From: Clostridiales bacterium UBA1777
Lineage (GTDB): Bacteria; Bacillota; Clostridia; Oscillospirales; Oscillospiraceae
Direction of reading: 5' to 3'
Assembly (NCBI GenBank): GCA_002315275.1
Contig: DCGN01000103.1
Location: 650-7,014, forward strand
DNA: 6,365 nucleotides
The notes beneath the pieces were generated by a model. That model was given only the letters and a program-made list of their open reading frames with translations. It did no database searches and was not told the origin of the DNA. Position numbers and translations under genes: made by a program. Below, in pieces: positions 5,469 to 6,365 of this stretch (the stretch's first letter is position 1; each line of letters opens with the position of its first letter).

Positions 5469-6275
5469 TCAGTGACAGTTATAATAATCCAGCGCCGTGC
5501 TGTCTGTGAGAATAACGTCGCATTTTCCGGTGTACATATACTCGAAGCATTCTGTTGTACCTCCGGCAAGTCTTGTTATCTGTCCAAGACGCTTAACAAG
5601 GCTTGGATCGGTGTTCAGAGCCTCCATTGCCTCGGGGGTGGAGCTCATCACCATTTTACGTCCGCTGAGGCGCAGCTTATTCCACACGGCGGATCCGTTT
5701 CTGGTTGCCACGACAATATCGTTGTGAATGTAGGGCCCGTAGGCAACAATATTAATGTTATCGAGATCAGCTTCACTTAATGCAATTCCGCCCCATGCCA
5801 CATCAATATTTCCTGAGGATAGCTCAATACCGACGGAATTTTTGTCAATTACCTGCAGCTGAAGCGTCCAACCTAACTTTTCACATAGAGCCATTGAAAG
5901 CTCCACATCATAACCCCAATACTCCCCGTTGGAATCATATGCAAAAGGGAAGGAGTTTATATCAATTCCTACTATCAGCGTCCGTGGCTCCGGCGGCTGC
6001 AGCTTATCAAGAGCATCTGCCTGCCTTGCAAAAGCAACAGCATTTGCATTGCCCAACCATTTTGAACTGAGTGCCTCTACGCGCCCTTCAGCAGCCAGAA
6101 CAGACAGGCCGGCCGTGACATAGAAATACAATGGATCATTATTCCTGAACCCAAGATAGTAATCCTGAGGTACAAGAACCTGGGCCGCATTAACTCCGTA
6201 TGAGACGCTCCCGCCACATGCGCACAAAGAAAATGCAGTTGCCAGTATCAATAAGATACAAATCAGTTTTTTCAT
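5469..6275 (-). CDS. Solute-binding lipoprotein, SBP_bac_3 family, apparently circularly permuted
   Basis: 268 residues from the ATG at 6275. A TTG at 6276-6278 is an alternative start with better spacing (8 versus 11 nt) to the weak GGAG at 6287-6290. A lipoprotein signal peptide ends in SLCAC with Cys20, so the protein should be anchored outside the membrane. Residues about 28-75, with YYLGFRNNDP and a helix ending SSKWLGN, match the segment that closes ordinary amino-acid binding proteins such as GlnH. After a linker (about 76-98), residues 99-268 match the ordinary start and middle. These comprise TLIVGID, FPFAYDSNGEYWGYDVEL and DVAWGGI (lobe I), a crossover around AYGPYIHNDIVV, and lobe II with MSSTPEAM and DVILTDSTALDYY. 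The protein then stops (TGA then TAA in frame). Every part of the fold seems present, but in rotated order. The usual TxxR arginine that holds the ligand carboxylate appears to be Asp170 here. No permease is in the window. GC is lower than in the sugar operon. The ligand is unknown. Confidence 0.82.
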   Translation of the reverse strand: MKKLICILLILATAFSLCACGGSVSYGVNAAQVLVPQDYYLGFRNNDPLYFYVTAGLSVLAAEGRVEALSSKWLGNANAVAFARQADALDKLQPPEPRTLIVGIDINSFPFAYDSNGEYWGYDVELSMALCEKLGWTLQLQVIDKNSVGIELSSGNIDVAWGGIALSEADLDNINIVAYGPYIHNDIVVATRNGSAVWNKLRLSGRKMVMSSTPEAMEALNTDPSLVKRLGQITRLAGGTTECFEYMYTGKCDVILTDSTALDYYNCH

Positions 6276-6311
6276 CAAGAAATACGCTCCGGACAGATGT
6301 TAATGCGTGGT

Positions 6312-6340
6312 ATAATACCTGAAAAATATGAATTTTTCAA
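6312..6340 (-). promoter_or_regulatory. Promoter of the solute-binding protein gene
   Basis: On the minus strand there is a -35 TTGAAA (6335-6340), a 17-nt spacer and -10 TATTAT (6312-6317), giving a leader of about 30 nt. A 7-bp inverted repeat, TGAAAAA (6320-6326) and TTTTTCA (6333-6339) with a 6-nt centre, occupies the spacer and part of the -35 and is a candidate operator. Confidence 0.72.
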
Positions 6341-6365
6341 GCTTTAAATCAGTGACGCGGGGAGT

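Noticed and set aside
5469..6275. Binding-protein gene as a truncated pseudogene
   Set aside because: The missing C-terminal segment is present at the front after an intact signal peptide, total length is normal, and no frame downstream encodes the usual C-terminal segment.
1..6365. CRISPR arrays, tRNA or rRNA genes, insertion sequences
   Set aside because: No regularly spaced direct repeats, tRNA-like cloverleaf, rRNA sequence, transposase or terminal inverted repeats were seen on reading both strands.

Overview
The window looks like a piece of a Clostridia-type Firmicutes chromosome, probably a gut Oscillospiraceae/Christensenellales-like organism. The signs are strong AGGAGG ribosome binding sites, near-consensus sigma-A promoters with 17-bp spacers, a DUF624 (YesL-like) membrane protein, the order infC-rpmI-rplT behind an attenuator leader, and a lipoprotein solute-binding protein. 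The genus assignment is inference only. No gap between genes exceeds about 215 bases.

Left part (1-4013), a carbohydrate module. A minus-strand gene truncated by the left edge encodes an AGE-family N-acylglucosamine 2-epimerase. It diverges from a plus-strand three-gene operon: a ROK-like sugar kinase homologue with an extra N-terminal domain and no ROK zinc motif, an SGNH/GDSL esterase, and a DUF624 membrane protein. Both sides have a clear promoter in the 215-bp divergent gap. The plus operon is tightly packed (a 12-nt gap, then a 1-nt TGATG overlap) and ends at a strong bidirectional terminator. Epimerase, kinase and esterase together suggest use of an (acetylated) amino sugar or related sugar. 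The substrate cannot be fixed from the window.

Middle (4029-5438), minus strand: the translation operon infC-rpmI-rplT (IF3, L35, L20). It has a near-consensus promoter, a leader of about 150 nt with an intrinsic terminator directly before the infC Shine-Dalgarno site, and a candidate antiterminator pairing, as in the L20-controlled leaders of Firmicutes. infC appears to start at a non-canonical ATC codon.

Right part (5469-6340), minus strand: a lipoprotein of the amino-acid-type solute-binding family (SBP_bac_3), lower in GC than the sugar operon. Its segments are in circularly permuted order: the piece that normally forms the C-terminus (ending in the KWxG signature) sits directly after the lipobox, and the protein stops just after the lobe-II aspartate motif. 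The usual carboxylate-binding arginine also appears to be replaced. This is the most unusual object in the window.
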